Positions 1 to 8,709 of a stretch of DNA of 22,069 nt are shown piece by piece. The DNA comes from Gammaproteobacteria bacterium (GTDB lineage: Bacteria > Pseudomonadota > Gammaproteobacteria > Arenicellales > JAOTYS01), in contig JAOTYS010000025.1 of the NCBI GenBank assembly GCA_029861795.1, positions 1 to 22,069 on the forward strand, given 5' to 3'. The position numbers and the translations under genes are program-made. The stretch's first letter is position 1. Each line of letters begins with the position of its first letter. The notes beneath the pieces were generated by a model. That model was given only the letters and a program-made list of their open reading frames with translations. It searched no databases and had not been told where the DNA came from.

Positions 1-823
1 CCTGCATTTCCATGGTGCTCGAGCCTCCACGTTGATTGCCCGGTGTGAAGAAAACATAGTCGATACGTCTGCTTGAGCCCTGTGGTTTCAGTCTGAGATC
101 GCCGCCGGCCTGTCTAAAAGTCAATAAGTCGCTACCGTCCATAGAATCTAGAAAGCCGCATTCCAGGATTCGATTTACCACCTCGCCATTAGGCTCCTCG
201 TTAAAATCCCCGACAAGAATCGTGTGATCGGCCGCATCGCGGAAGCGTTCGATGTATTGGCACAGCAGCCTACCCTCTTTTCTCCGGCGCGCTGAAAAAT
301 CAAGATGGACGTTGACGAAGTTGATGTGGGTGCAGTTCTGCGCGGAGCCACCGTAAAATCCTGTGTTGGTTCGAAAACGCAATAGTGAATGCTGCGCGCA
401 TCTCTGGCGATAATCAAATAGGCGGTTGAGACCCAACGTGGCCAGGGTCGCCAACCTGCCGGCGAGAACGATTTGACTGTGTTCGATGACCTCGAATATC
501 GACGTGTTGATGACATTCATATTGCCCACTGCAATAGGTGTTGCCAGCGACGTTGCGCGACCCCAGGAAACATCCATGCGTTCTTTTCGAAAAACATCGG
601 TCAAATGATGTCGGGATCCATTGGTACCTCCTGCGACATGAAAGACTTCTTGCAAACCGACGAGATCAATCGCATGTGTGAGAATGTCTTGCCCTATCCT
701 ACCGATGCCTGGCCCGTTCTTGGGCCGTCGCGCTCCGAGGTAATAAGGGGCGTGTCCACCGCCTCTTATGTTAAAGCTAAGCACCCTGAACCTGTGCCCC
801 TCTTTCTTTACGGGCGAACGCAT
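1..823 (-). CDS. Endonuclease/exonuclease/phosphatase (EEP) family hydrolase, 3' end beyond window
   Basis: The minus-strand frame is open from an ATG at 823 to the left edge, giving 274 residues with no stop. Motifs of the EEP (DNase I-like) fold appear in order: FRVLSFNIRG (Asn18), GLQEV (Glu59), FVNVHLDF (His173), ILVGDFNEEPN (Asp206, Asn208) and RRIDYVFF (Asp255). The last conserved S-D-H motif would lie just past the edge, so little is missing. The family cuts phosphodiester or phosphate-ester bonds of nucleic acids, sphingomyelin or inositol phosphates using a metal; the substrate cannot be told here. No signal peptide is visible. The ATG at 823 is the only ATG/GTG/TTG between the in-frame stop near 866 and the first motif, yet it has no Shine-Dalgarno, so translation may be leaderless or weak. 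It is divergent from the transglycosylase, 54 bases away. Fold assignment is firm, function open. Confidence 0.85.
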   Translation of the reverse strand, partial: MRSPVKKEGHRFRVLSFNIRGGGHAPYYLGARRPKNGPGIGRIGQDILTHAIDLVGLQEVFHVAGGTNGSRHHLTDVFRKERMDVSWGRATSLATPIAVGNMNVINTSIFEVIEHSQIVLAGRLATLATLGLNRLFDYRQRCAQHSLLRFRTNTGFYGGSAQNCTHINFVNVHLDFSARRRKEGRLLCQYIERFRDAADHTILVGDFNEEPNGEVVNRILECGFLDSMDGSDLLTFRQAGGDLRLKPQGSSRRIDYVFFTPGNQRGGSSTMEMQ

Positions 824-877
824 CAGTTGCGGATCAAATTCCGATAAAAGGAGAACACTTGGGAGTCACTAATTGCT

Positions 878-2767
878 ATGGTTGTTATCGATAGTGTCGT
901 CCGGCGGGGCGTGATGCTCGAACATTTGCTACTAAGTCCGAGAATACGATCTGTGCTCATGGTTCTAGTGCTACTCGTGTCAACGCAGAGTATTGCACGA
1001 CAGGCTAGCATCGTGCTTCATCTCGACAACGAATTCCTGAGACAATTGTTTATCACTCAAGTCTACACTTCGTCCGATGAATCGATCAGGGTATTCGACG
1101 ACGGCAAGGAGTGTAATTACCTCGCTATTTCACAACCTCGAGTGGAGGCTAAGCAAGACGGCATACATATTCTTAGTATAGGCCAGGCCAAGGCCGGTAC
1201 GCCGATTCTTAGCAAATGTGTTGCCGTTCTGAATTGGGACGGCTTTGTAGAGGTAATACAACAGCCCGAGCTTTTGGACTCCCACATCATCCGGTTGCAG
1301 ACATCGGATTCACACATCTACGGGACCGATATGGAGAAACATCTAGGCACAGGGAAGGTTTGGGATTGGATCAAGGGTTATGTTCACCCCCACCTCGACG
1401 CAGTCGCGGTGGATTTGAACCCAGCGCTGGACGATCTGCGTTTTTTGTTTCCCTTGGTAGTACCCAGCGATGATAGTGAACGTGTCCAAAGATTGCTGGA
1501 TTCCCTGACGTTGAGCGACGTGCGTCTGCAGGATGATGGCCTTGCTGCGACACTTAGCTTTGAGTTGGAGGAGACGATAGCAGCAGCCGAATCTGTAGCG
1601 GAATCTGCGCTTAGCCCGGAAGAGTTAGCACAGTGGGAGATGGTGTGGCGCGGCTGGGACTCGTTCTTAACGTTCATAGTAAAAAACGCTGCTGCATCCA
1701 CGGGTCAGCACCAGTTACGGGCCGAGCTCTTCGATGTATTACTTAAGGCACGCCACGATTTGATCGAGGTGCTGTCGGTGCCTCGTCGGCCGGGCCCCGA
1801 TCCGGTACGCAAACTTTTCGTCGATACCTGGAAACGGCTCGCACCAGTGCTACGCCACTTGAGTGGAGATCTGCCCGGCGAGAGCGCGATGCGTTACTTG
1901 AGTCTCATCACTGCGGCAGAAGCGCTCCGCGCTATCGATGAGTTAGGACCCGACACGGGGTTAGAGATTTCTTTAGACGGTTTGCGTCGCATGGCCCGCA
2001 TCCTCGCACCCGATTCTACGGAAGACCCGCTGATTTATGATCTAGAGGTTGATCCGGAGTTGCGCGAGCTATTCGATTTCGGTCCACCCTTGTCACCACC
2101 GCGGCCGAACCCCGACGTGGACACCAGTGGTTCATGGATCCCCAAAATTTGGGCTGCCGAAGCCCCTGATTCGGCATTGGTTCACAGGCTCAACACATGG
2201 GTTCCCGAGCGAGACGAGATTGCAGCGTATTTGCCCCTGGTGGCCGAGCTGCTAAATCACGTCGTTGATGTCACCCTAGAGGGTCCTCGACTGGAGCAGC
2301 AGTATCACCCGCTTTATCGGCCGCTGGTACTGGCTACGGCGTGGCAGGAGACGTGTTGGCGTCAGTTTGTGAAACGCAATGAAAAGATTGTGCCGTTGCG
2401 TTCAAGCGCTGGCGCGGTGGGTATCATGCAGGTGGTCCCACAAGTATGGCGGGGGTTTTACGATAGTACTGGACTGCACAAGGATATTGCATACAACGCC
2501 AGCGCCGGTAGTGAAATCCTGATCCACTATCTGGTGGATTATTCTCTGGCTAAGGGCGAGCACCAGCGAACCGGTGGGGAAGATAATCTAGTTCATGCCA
2601 CCTATGCGGCGTATAACGGTGGTCCTAGCCATCTCACGCGGTACCGCAAAGAAGACACATCAGAACGGCTGCGTGAAATCGATCGATCCTTCTGGGAAAA
2701 GTACACTGAAGTACGTGATGGACAAGAGTTGGCAGTGGCCCGCTGCTATGAAGACCCTGCAACGTAG
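878..2767 (+). CDS. Secreted lytic transglycosylase with C-terminal SLT domain
   Basis: This 629-residue protein has an N-terminal export signal (hydrophobic stretch near residues 24-40, ending around STQSIARQ) and a C-terminal soluble lytic transglycosylase domain from about residue 470. The SLT signatures are present: AWQET with catalytic Glu491, the S-AGAVGIMQV block (about 510-519) and HATYAAYNGGP (573-583). The family cleaves the MurNAc-GlcNAc bond of peptidoglycan in the periplasm and leaves 1,6-anhydroMurNAc ends. The roughly 430 residues before the SLT domain match nothing I recognise; they contain Pro-rich linkers near 300-310 and 403-412. The start could be the ATG at 878 (GGGAG lies 13 bases upstream, rather far) or the in-frame ATG at 914, which would give a more compact signal peptide. 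The gene stands alone and converges on ilvE. Confidence 0.88.
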   Translation: MVVIDSVVRRGVMLEHLLLSPRIRSVLMVLVLLVSTQSIARQASIVLHLDNEFLRQLFITQVYTSSDESIRVFDDGKECNYLAISQPRVEAKQDGIHILSIGQAKAGTPILSKCVAVLNWDGFVEVIQQPELLDSHIIRLQTSDSHIYGTDMEKHLGTGKVWDWIKGYVHPHLDAVAVDLNPALDDLRFLFPLVVPSDDSERVQRLLDSLTLSDVRLQDDGLAATLSFELEETIAAAESVAESALSPEELAQWEMVWRGWDSFLTFIVKNAAASTGQHQLRAELFDVLLKARHDLIEVLSVPRRPGPDPVRKLFVDTWKRLAPVLRHLSGDLPGESAMRYLSLITAAEALRAIDELGPDTGLEISLDGLRRMARILAPDSTEDPLIYDLEVDPELRELFDFGPPLSPPRPNPDVDTSGSWIPKIWAAEAPDSALVHRLNTWVPERDEIAAYLPLVAELLNHVVDVTLEGPRLEQQYHPLYRPLVLATAWQETCWRQFVKRNEKIVPLRSSAGAVGIMQVVPQVWRGFYDSTGLHKDIAYNASAGSEILIHYLVDYSLAKGEHQRTGGEDNLVHATYAAYNGGPSHLTRYRKEDTSERLREIDRSFWEKYTEVRDGQELAVARCYEDPAT

Positions 2768-2785
2768 AGCGTGAGTTGATTGTGT

Positions 2786-2807
2786 GTACGCCTAAAGACG
2801 TACCTAC
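2786..2807 (-). repeat. GTAG-headed palindromic (REP-like) element, reverse copy
   Basis: On the minus strand it reads GTAG followed by a 7-bp stem with one G-T pair and a TTTA loop (stem arms at 2797-2803 and 2786-2792). It matches the element at 3006-3027 closely, but in the opposite orientation. It lies 18 bases past the transglycosylase stop, where the hairpin could stabilise or end that transcript. A GTAG head plus short hairpin is the layout of REP sequences mobilised by RAYT transposases; that link is inference. Confidence 0.55.
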
Positions 2808-2893
2808 AAAGGATGTAACGCTAACTTCTTAACCATAGACGCGCCTTGCAGACACAAGATCCGTGCCACCTCGCACGAGTGCCGTCCGACCTC

Positions 2894-2914
2894 GTAGGAG
2901 TGCCTTCCAGGCGC
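2894..2914 (+). repeat. GTAG-headed palindromic (REP-like) element
   Basis: GTAG at 2894-2897 is followed by a stem GTGCC/GGCGC (2900-2904 with 2910-2914, one G-T pair) around the loop TTCCA. It is the second of four such units in the convergent gap 2768-3028. No credible gene was found in that gap. Confidence 0.5.
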
Positions 2915-2969
2915 GATGAGTCAACAATTTGTCGCAGCAAGATGCTGCTCTTACGAAACGCCATCACGC

Positions 2970-2990
2970 GTAGGTGCACCTTCCAGTTGG
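2970..2990 (+). repeat. Degenerate REP-like element
   Basis: GTAGG at 2970-2974 precedes a decayed hairpin. Like the unit at 2894 it contains CCTTCCAG, but the right arm is changed, so only a weak stem remains. The call rests on resemblance to its neighbours. Confidence 0.35.
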
Positions 2991-3005
2991 ATGTCATCCT
3001 GGGGT

Positions 3006-3027
3006 GTAGGTTCGCCTTTAGGCGAAC
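3006..3027 (+). repeat. REP-like hairpin at the ilvE 3' end, possible terminator
   Basis: GTAG at 3006-3009 is followed by a perfect 7-bp stem GTTCGCC/GGCGAAC (3010-3016 and 3021-3027) with a TTTA loop. The element ends one base before the ilvE stop codon. No T-run follows on either strand, so it is not a classical intrinsic terminator, though it may block 3' exonucleases. With the reverse copy at 2786-2807 it forms a BIME-like opposed pair. Confidence 0.6.
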
Positions 3028-3028
3028 G

Positions 3029-4138
3029 CTAGCCGGTCGCAGGTATAGCCCGGGCTCCAGGTGCGGTAAGCTCCACGATCATGTTCCAGCCATGACGATC
3101 TTCAATATCCCCGTATTGAATAGCTGTGATTTCCTCGTACAGCGCCTTGGTTACATCCCCTGCAGTGCTGTTGTTGATCTCCAGCTCCTGTTCTTGATAC
3201 TTGATCCTGCCCACTGGTGAGATTACCGCGGCGGTGCCGCTACCAAAGGCTTCGGTAAGGTTTCCAGTGTGTATGGCGTCGACGACTTCATCGATGGAAA
3301 TTCGTCGCTCCTCACAGATATAACCTTTCTCCCGCAGCAGCGTGACCACAGTGTCACGCGTCACCCCCGGTAGGATGGTGCCCACCAACGAAGGTGTAAT
3401 CACACGATCCTTGATGATAAAAAAGATGTTCATCTGACCGACTTCTTCTACGAACTCATGCTTGGCCCCGTCTAGCCATAGCACTTGGTCATAACCCTCC
3501 TCACGACTGTTGAAGCTCGGCAGCAGACTTGCCGCGTAATTGCCGCCAGTCTTGGCAAAGCCGAGTCCACCGGGTGCTGCACGTGTATATTTTTCTTCAA
3601 CCTTCAATCCTACCGCCGGCATGTTGCTGTCAAAATACTGTCTCACCGGGGAAGTGATGACGGCGAAGCAGTATTTGGTGGCAGGGCGAACTTCGAGATG
3701 GCTTTCGGTACTGAAAATGATGGGTCGGATGTAAAATGCCTGGCCACGCTTGTGCGGGATCCACTGATGGTCCAGCAGGATGAGCTGCCTGATCACCTCA
3801 TGGAACACCTCGTCTTCGACGCACGGTATGCACAATCGTGCGCAGGAGTCTCGCAAACGTGCAACGTTCTTATCTGGGCGAAAAACGCGTATAACACCGT
3901 CGGGTCCCCGGAATGCCTTGAGTCCTTCAAAGACCGCTTGACCGTAATGTAGACCTCCTGCTCCAGGCTCAATTGGTATAGGTCCGAACGGCACTATCTG
4001 TGGCCTGCCCCAGCGACCCTCGGCGTAGTGCATAACGAACATGTGATCGCAGTACACGTTGCCAAATCCCAGCGAGTCGAAATCGACTTGAGGCAGTCGG
4101 CTCTTTTTTGTTCTTTGGATGTCTAAGTTTGAAAACAT
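3029..4138 (-). CDS. ilvE: Branched-chain amino acid aminotransferase (class IV fold)
   Basis: A 369-residue enzyme that transfers amino groups between glutamate and the 2-oxo acids of leucine, isoleucine and valine in the cytoplasm, using PLP. Visible signatures are GLHYGQAVFEGLKAFRG near residues 62-78, the RPDKN-ARLR substrate/phosphate segment near 87-96, and GGLGFAKTGGNYAASL with the Schiff-base Lys196. Downstream are VLWLDG, FVEEVGQMNIFF, and LTEAFGSGTAAVISPVG, which is typical of the longer BCAT type (human and many bacterial enzymes) rather than the 309-residue E. coli form. The start is the ATG at 4138 because GGGGA lies 8 bases upstream. A longer frame reaches 4213 but has no ribosome site and no family match in the added 25 residues. 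It is a single gene, divergent from the efflux operon. Confidence 0.96.
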   Translation of the reverse strand: MFSNLDIQRTKKSRLPQVDFDSLGFGNVYCDHMFVMHYAEGRWGRPQIVPFGPIPIEPGAGGLHYGQAVFEGLKAFRGPDGVIRVFRPDKNVARLRDSCARLCIPCVEDEVFHEVIRQLILLDHQWIPHKRGQAFYIRPIIFSTESHLEVRPATKYCFAVITSPVRQYFDSNMPAVGLKVEEKYTRAAPGGLGFAKTGGNYAASLLPSFNSREEGYDQVLWLDGAKHEFVEEVGQMNIFFIIKDRVITPSLVGTILPGVTRDTVVTLLREKGYICEERRISIDEVVDAIHTGNLTEAFGSGTAAVISPVGRIKYQEQELEINNSTAGDVTKALYEEITAIQYGDIEDRHGWNMIVELTAPGARAIPATG

Positions 4139-4183
4139 GGCGATTGTCCCCGTAGAGGGAGTATGCAGATTCGGACCCTTCCA

Positions 4184-4213
4184 ATAGTGTGAAGATCGGG
4201 ACCTCGGTGTCAA
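4184..4213 (-). promoter_or_regulatory. Possible sigma-70 promoter for ilvE
   Basis: The minus strand carries a perfect TTGACA (4213-4208) followed after 18 bases by CACTAT (4189-4184), a weak -10 with three of six consensus bases. It would give a leader of about 40 bases before the ilvE ATG. The 118-base divergent gap must also hold the plus-strand promoter for the efflux genes. TAGAAT at 4221-4226 is a possible -10 there, with no convincing -35. Confidence 0.3.
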
Positions 4214-4256
4214 GCACGTATAGAATCAGGAGCTAGTCGATATTAAAAGGCTTCCG

Positions 4257-5510
4257 ATGGCTTTCTTTCGTATTCTGCTTCCGATTCTGCTGCTGACCCT
4301 GGGTATCGGTGGCTTCATATTGCTGTATTCGACACGCCCCAAGGCCTTGCCCGTTCCACCGGTGGAAAAAGTGTGGAATGTGGCCACCGAGTCCATTCGG
4401 GTACAAGATATTTCACCCACTCTACGTCTGTATGGGCGAGTGGAGTCTCCACGTGAATCCCGCCTCACCGCTGCCATCACCTCCGATGTGATCGAGGTTG
4501 CCGTGCTCGAGGGTGAGGGTGTGGGACAAGACACCGTTCTGGTACAGCTGGATGACCGAGAGGTACGCTTGTTGGTGGCACAACGCACGGCTGAGTTAGC
4601 AGAAATTGAGGCCGAAATCGCGAGCGAGAAGAGTCGCTATGAATCCGACTTGGCGGCGCTTAAGCACGAGCGCGAGCTGGTAGCACTTGCCCAAAGGTCG
4701 CTTGATCGCGCGCAACAACTAGCGGCGACTCAGGTCGGCTCGGAATCGGGGGTGGACGATGCCATGCAGCTGGTGCATCAGCAATCTCTTGCCGTGTCTA
4801 CACGGGAGCACACCGTTGCAGACCATAGACCGCGGCTGGCACAGTACCAAGCACGTAGCTCTCGTGCCCAAGCGTTTCTTGATCAGGCTGAGCTCGACCT
4901 GGAGCGTACCCAAGTGTCCGCACCATTTGGTGGTCGTGTGACCCAAGTGCATGTAGCGGTGGGTGATCGGGTGCGGGTGGGTGATGCGTTGGTAGACCTT
5001 TACGACACAAGCTACTTGGAAGTTCGCGCCCAAATTCCCGTGAGTTATCTAGGGCGGGTTCGCGGCGCATTGAGCGGTGGGTCGGAGCTCGGTGCCCACG
5101 CGCAAGTCGACGCAAACGAAGTGACGCTAACACTCGATAGAATCGCGGGTCGGGTGGAACCCGGGCGTGGTGGCGTGGATGCGCTGTTTCGAGTGGTTGA
5201 CACAGGCATACCATTAGAGCTGGGTCGAACTGTAAGCCTGCAATTGACGATGCCGCAGGAAGCAAACATTGTCGCCGTGCCAATAGACGCATTGTATGGC
5301 ACAGACCGTGTCTATGAGTTGATTGACGGTCGCATGCAGGCCGTGCGTGTCCAGCGTGTGGGAGAACTCGTTGACCAATCGGGCAATACACGCGTGTTAG
5401 TGCGTGGCGAGGGACTCGCCGATGGCGATCAGATCATCATATCCAAAATTCCTGCAGCCATCGATGGCTTGCGGGTTCAAGTCGTTGAATCGGACAGCCG
5501 AGCGCAGTAG
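4257..5510 (+). CDS. RND efflux periplasmic adaptor (membrane fusion protein, HlyD/AcrA type)
   Basis: A 417-residue protein with one N-terminal membrane anchor (about residues 4-25) and no lipobox. It then has a lipoyl/barrel-sandwich half (RLYGRVESPRES...GVGQDTVLVQLDD, about 57-102) and a long Glu/Ala/Arg-rich helical hairpin (about 105-205). The second lipoyl half (LERTQVSAPFGGRVTQVHV...VGDRVRVGDALVDL) is followed by a beta-barrel and membrane-proximal domain. This is the usual order for adaptors that join an inner-membrane RND pump to an outer-membrane channel. AAAAGG lies 7 bases before the ATG. The permease begins 20 bases after the stop, so the two are co-transcribed. No outer-membrane factor gene is in view. 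Confidence 0.92.
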   Translation: MAFFRILLPILLLTLGIGGFILLYSTRPKALPVPPVEKVWNVATESIRVQDISPTLRLYGRVESPRESRLTAAITSDVIEVAVLEGEGVGQDTVLVQLDDREVRLLVAQRTAELAEIEAEIASEKSRYESDLAALKHERELVALAQRSLDRAQQLAATQVGSESGVDDAMQLVHQQSLAVSTREHTVADHRPRLAQYQARSSRAQAFLDQAELDLERTQVSAPFGGRVTQVHVAVGDRVRVGDALVDLYDTSYLEVRAQIPVSYLGRVRGALSGGSELGAHAQVDANEVTLTLDRIAGRVEPGRGGVDALFRVVDTGIPLELGRTVSLQLTMPQEANIVAVPIDALYGTDRVYELIDGRMQAVRVQRVGELVDQSGNTRVLVRGEGLADGDQIIISKIPAAIDGLRVQVVESDSRAQ

Positions 5511-5530
5511 CGCTGAGGTGCGTTTTGAAT

Positions 5531-8500
5531 ATGTCTGAGCCCGCGCCACTTCCTCACAAGAACGACATGCTAGGCATTTTCGCACGTCACCCGGTGGCCG
5601 CGAACCTACTGATGATCATGATGATACTGGCTGGTATCTGGGGATTGCTGCAGCTCAACACCCAGCTTTTTCCAAACTTTGCCTTGGACATCGTCAGTGT
5701 CCGCGTGGAATGGCGCGGCGCCAGTGCCGAAGATATAGAACAGGCGGTCACTATCCCGTTGGAACAAGAACTGCGCGATGTGGATGGATTGCATCGCATC
5801 ACCTCCACTTCCACGGAAGGCATTTCAGGTATTACTTTGGAGTTTGAAGAGGGCACGGATCCGGGTCTGTCGGTGGATCAAGTCAAAGAAAGAGTGGATC
5901 TGGTCCGAAATCTACCGGCAACCGCGGAAGAGCCAGAGATCAGTCGAGCAGTGCGCTATGAAACAGTCGGTCGCATCTTGGTCAGCGGGTCCGACGATCT
6001 GCAGACGCTTCGACCCTTGGTGCGACGCTTTGAGCGCGAACTGTTAGACCGTGGTATCGCAAAGATCAGCATTACCGGATTACCCGAGGAGGAAATCGCC
6101 ATCCAGGTGCCGGCAGTGCAACTTCAGGCGCTCGGACTGTCGCTACAGGAAATCGGCCAGCGCGTCGCAGCGACTTCCAGAGATGTTCCCGTCGGTGTCG
6201 CAGGCCGCGATGAAGGCGCGCGCCAACTCCGCTTCCTGGATCAACGACGCGGCGAACAGGCGTTCGCGGATCTGCCTTTGCTGGTAGACGAGAACGGTCG
6301 GCTGGTCACCCTGGGAGACGTCGCGTTAATCGAGCGTAGGGCGCGGACTCAACAAGCGGCCGTGACTTTTCGCGGGCGCCCCGCGGTGGAGATGCGGCTA
6401 AGACGCACCGAGGAGAGCGACAGCCTCGAGGCCGCCAGGATTCTGGATGAGTGGTTAGAGGAGACCGTCCCACAACTACCCCAAAGCGTGGAGATACATC
6501 CTTACGACGAACGCTGGTCGTTCCTCAGGCAGCGTATCGACCTATTGCTCAAGAATGGCGGGACCGGGCTTGTTCTCATCATTGGCATTCTGTTTCTATT
6601 TTTAAATGGTCGCGTGGCTTGGTGGGTTACGGTGGGTATTCCGGTGTCGTTCATGGCGACCCTGGGAATGCTGTATGCGGTGGGGGGTTCGATCAACATG
6701 GTGAGTTTGTTCGCACTTATCATGGCGCTGGGTATTATCGTGGATGACGCCATCGTGGTGGGCGAAGATGCGCTCACTCACTACCAGTCCGGCGAGTCTG
6801 ATTTGGAGGCCGCGGAGGGCGGTGCACGACGCATGTTAGCGCCGGTGTTTTCCTCGTCGTTGACCACTCTCGGCGCCTTTCTGCCGTTGATGCTTGTGGG
6901 TGGAATTATCGGCAACATCATGTTCTCCATACCGTTGGTGGTCATCTGCATTATTGTGGCGTCGCTAGTGGAGTGCTTTCTAATTTTGCCAGGTCATTTG
7001 CGGCATTCGTTTGGCAAGATGCACGGCTACAAGCCGGGACGACTGAGGACGAGATTGGATAGTGCCTTTGAGCGATTTCGCGATCGGGTATTCCGGCCTT
7101 TGGTAAGCAAAGTGATCGATTACCGCTGGACCACTGTCGCTGCCGGTATCGCGCTGATCATCTTCACAGTGGGTATGTTCAAGGGCGGTCGGATGGAGTT
7201 TGACTTTTTTCCCCAAGCCGAGGCGACAACCTTGTTTGCCAATGTGTCTTTTGTGACCGGCACACCGTCCGCCCGCGTGGATGCGCTGATAGAACATATG
7301 GAAGATGCGCTGTGGGAAACCAACGAGGAGCATGGCGGAGATGTGGTATTGATTGCGGTCGTTCGACACGGCTTGACCGAACTACCGGGGGATATCGGTG
7401 CTGTCGAGGGTGATCATCTCGGTTCCATTCAAGTGGAACTGACAGAGCCCGACGACAGGAAAATACGCAACGCCGATTTCATAAAAAGCTGGGGAGAAAA
7501 AATTGCCACAGTATCTGGGATCGAAACCCTCGCGCTCTTCGAGCAACGTGGTGGCCCGCCCGGAAGTGATATCAACGTGCGCTTCACAGGAACAGATGCA
7601 GAAAGCCTGAAGGCCGCGGCACTGGAGTTGGCTGAGGTGCTCAAATCCGTTTCGGGTGTTTCCGCAATAACCGATGACATGGCGTTCGGTCGCGAGCAGT
7701 TGATATTTAGACTGACTCCGCAAGCAGACGTGCTAGGGCTGACGGTAGAAGAAGTGGGCAATCAACTTCGAGCGGCATACGACGGTTACCTTGCGCAGCT
7801 CTTTCCCGAGGGCGATGATGAGATCGAGGTGCGCGTAGTGTTGCCCGATGCAGAGCGCAATCGTTTGATAAGCCTTAATCAGTTGGATGTGGTGGCGCCG
7901 GGTGGAGAGACCGTGCCGCTGGAAAACATCGTGACTTTTGTGTCGACCAGAGGGTTTGAGACCCTACGTCATGCGGACGGCAGGCTCGCCGTCGAGGTGA
8001 CGGCAACAGTAGATGCGCGCATCAACAATGCCAACAATATCTTGGATAATTTGGACCGTAATACTTTGCCGCAGCTCTCAGAAAAGTACGGGCTCAACTA
8101 CACATTCGAGGGTCGTGCAGCGGATCAGGCGGAAACGCTTGCTGACATGCGTCGCGGCGCCTTGTTTGCTTTGATCATGATCTACTTAGTACTCGCCTGG
8201 GTATTTGGTTCCTACGGTTGGCCATTGTTGGTAATGAGTGCAATTCCACTCGGCTTGGTGGGTGCTGTGTTCGGCCACCTGGCGATGGGTATCGACTTGA
8301 CTATATTGTCTCTATTTGGATTCGTCGGTCTGTCCGGAATCGTGGTAAACGATTCCATTATCTTGGTAGTCTTCTACAAACAACTTCGGGCGAAAGGTGT
8401 CGAAGTAAGAGAGGCTATTATCAACGCGGCTTGTCTGCGATTGCGCGCCGTGCTGTTGACGTCATTGACCACCATCGCCGGACTAACGCCGCTATTATTT

Positions 8501-8677
8501 GAAACTTCCTTACAAGCCCAGTTTCTTATACCCATGGCGACTTCTATCGCTTTTGGCCTGGCGTTTGCCACTGTGATCGTGTTACTTATGGTGCCATCTT
8601 TGCTCTATATCTATGAGCGGGTGGTGCAAAGAATTCGTCCGGAGGAGCCCCTACCCGCTGTCTCTGCTGCCAGCTAA
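5531..8677 (+). CDS. RND efflux pump inner-membrane permease (AcrB/MdtB-like)
   Basis: A 1048-residue proton-driven exporter of normal RND length. It has TM1 near residues 19-38, the first periplasmic porter region (LFPNFALDIVSVRVEWRGAS), TM2-6 with MALGIIVDDAIVVGED, a second large periplasmic loop, and TM8-12 ending near 1030. The proton-relay pair is Asp405-Asp406 in TM4, where AcrB has Asp407/Asp408. In TM10 the AcrB lysine site reads GIVVNDSIIL, with Asn940-Asp941 instead of Lys; this occurs in a subset of RND pumps and points away from the AcrB drug-pump core. The ATG at 5531 is preferred, although a TTG at 5525 is better spaced (6 bases) from GAGG at 5515-5518. Substrate cannot be inferred. 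Confidence 0.94.
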   Translation: MSEPAPLPHKNDMLGIFARHPVAANLLMIMMILAGIWGLLQLNTQLFPNFALDIVSVRVEWRGASAEDIEQAVTIPLEQELRDVDGLHRITSTSTEGISGITLEFEEGTDPGLSVDQVKERVDLVRNLPATAEEPEISRAVRYETVGRILVSGSDDLQTLRPLVRRFERELLDRGIAKISITGLPEEEIAIQVPAVQLQALGLSLQEIGQRVAATSRDVPVGVAGRDEGARQLRFLDQRRGEQAFADLPLLVDENGRLVTLGDVALIERRARTQQAAVTFRGRPAVEMRLRRTEESDSLEAARILDEWLEETVPQLPQSVEIHPYDERWSFLRQRIDLLLKNGGTGLVLIIGILFLFLNGRVAWWVTVGIPVSFMATLGMLYAVGGSINMVSLFALIMALGIIVDDAIVVGEDALTHYQSGESDLEAAEGGARRMLAPVFSSSLTTLGAFLPLMLVGGIIGNIMFSIPLVVICIIVASLVECFLILPGHLRHSFGKMHGYKPGRLRTRLDSAFERFRDRVFRPLVSKVIDYRWTTVAAGIALIIFTVGMFKGGRMEFDFFPQAEATTLFANVSFVTGTPSARVDALIEHMEDALWETNEEHGGDVVLIAVVRHGLTELPGDIGAVEGDHLGSIQVELTEPDDRKIRNADFIKSWGEKIATVSGIETLALFEQRGGPPGSDINVRFTGTDAESLKAAALELAEVLKSVSGVSAITDDMAFGREQLIFRLTPQADVLGLTVEEVGNQLRAAYDGYLAQLFPEGDDEIEVRVVLPDAERNRLISLNQLDVVAPGGETVPLENIVTFVSTRGFETLRHADGRLAVEVTATVDARINNANNILDNLDRNTLPQLSEKYGLNYTFEGRAADQAETLADMRRGALFALIMIYLVLAWVFGSYGWPLLVMSAIPLGLVGAVFGHLAMGIDLTILSLFGFVGLSGIVVNDSIILVVFYKQLRAKGVEVREAIINAACLRLRAVLLTSLTTIAGLTPLLFETSLQAQFLIPMATSIAFGLAFATVIVLLMVPSLLYIYERVVQRIRPEEPLPAVSAAS

Positions 8678-8709
8678 TACAGGTCGCACCCTTGGAATGG
8701 AGGAATGTG

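Noticed and set aside
2846..3220. 124-codon plus-strand frame between the transglycosylase and ilvE
   Set aside because: It runs through REP-like repeats and into ilvE, with no start signal or family resemblance.
4139..4213. Longer ilvE start adding 25 residues
   Set aside because: The extension does not fit the family, covers the likely promoter, and the ATG at 4138 has a well-spaced GGGGA.
4798..5391. 197-codon open frame on the minus strand
   Set aside because: It lies wholly inside the RND adaptor gene in antisense, has no family features or ribosome site, and is rich in Arg, His and Pro as expected of a shadow frame.
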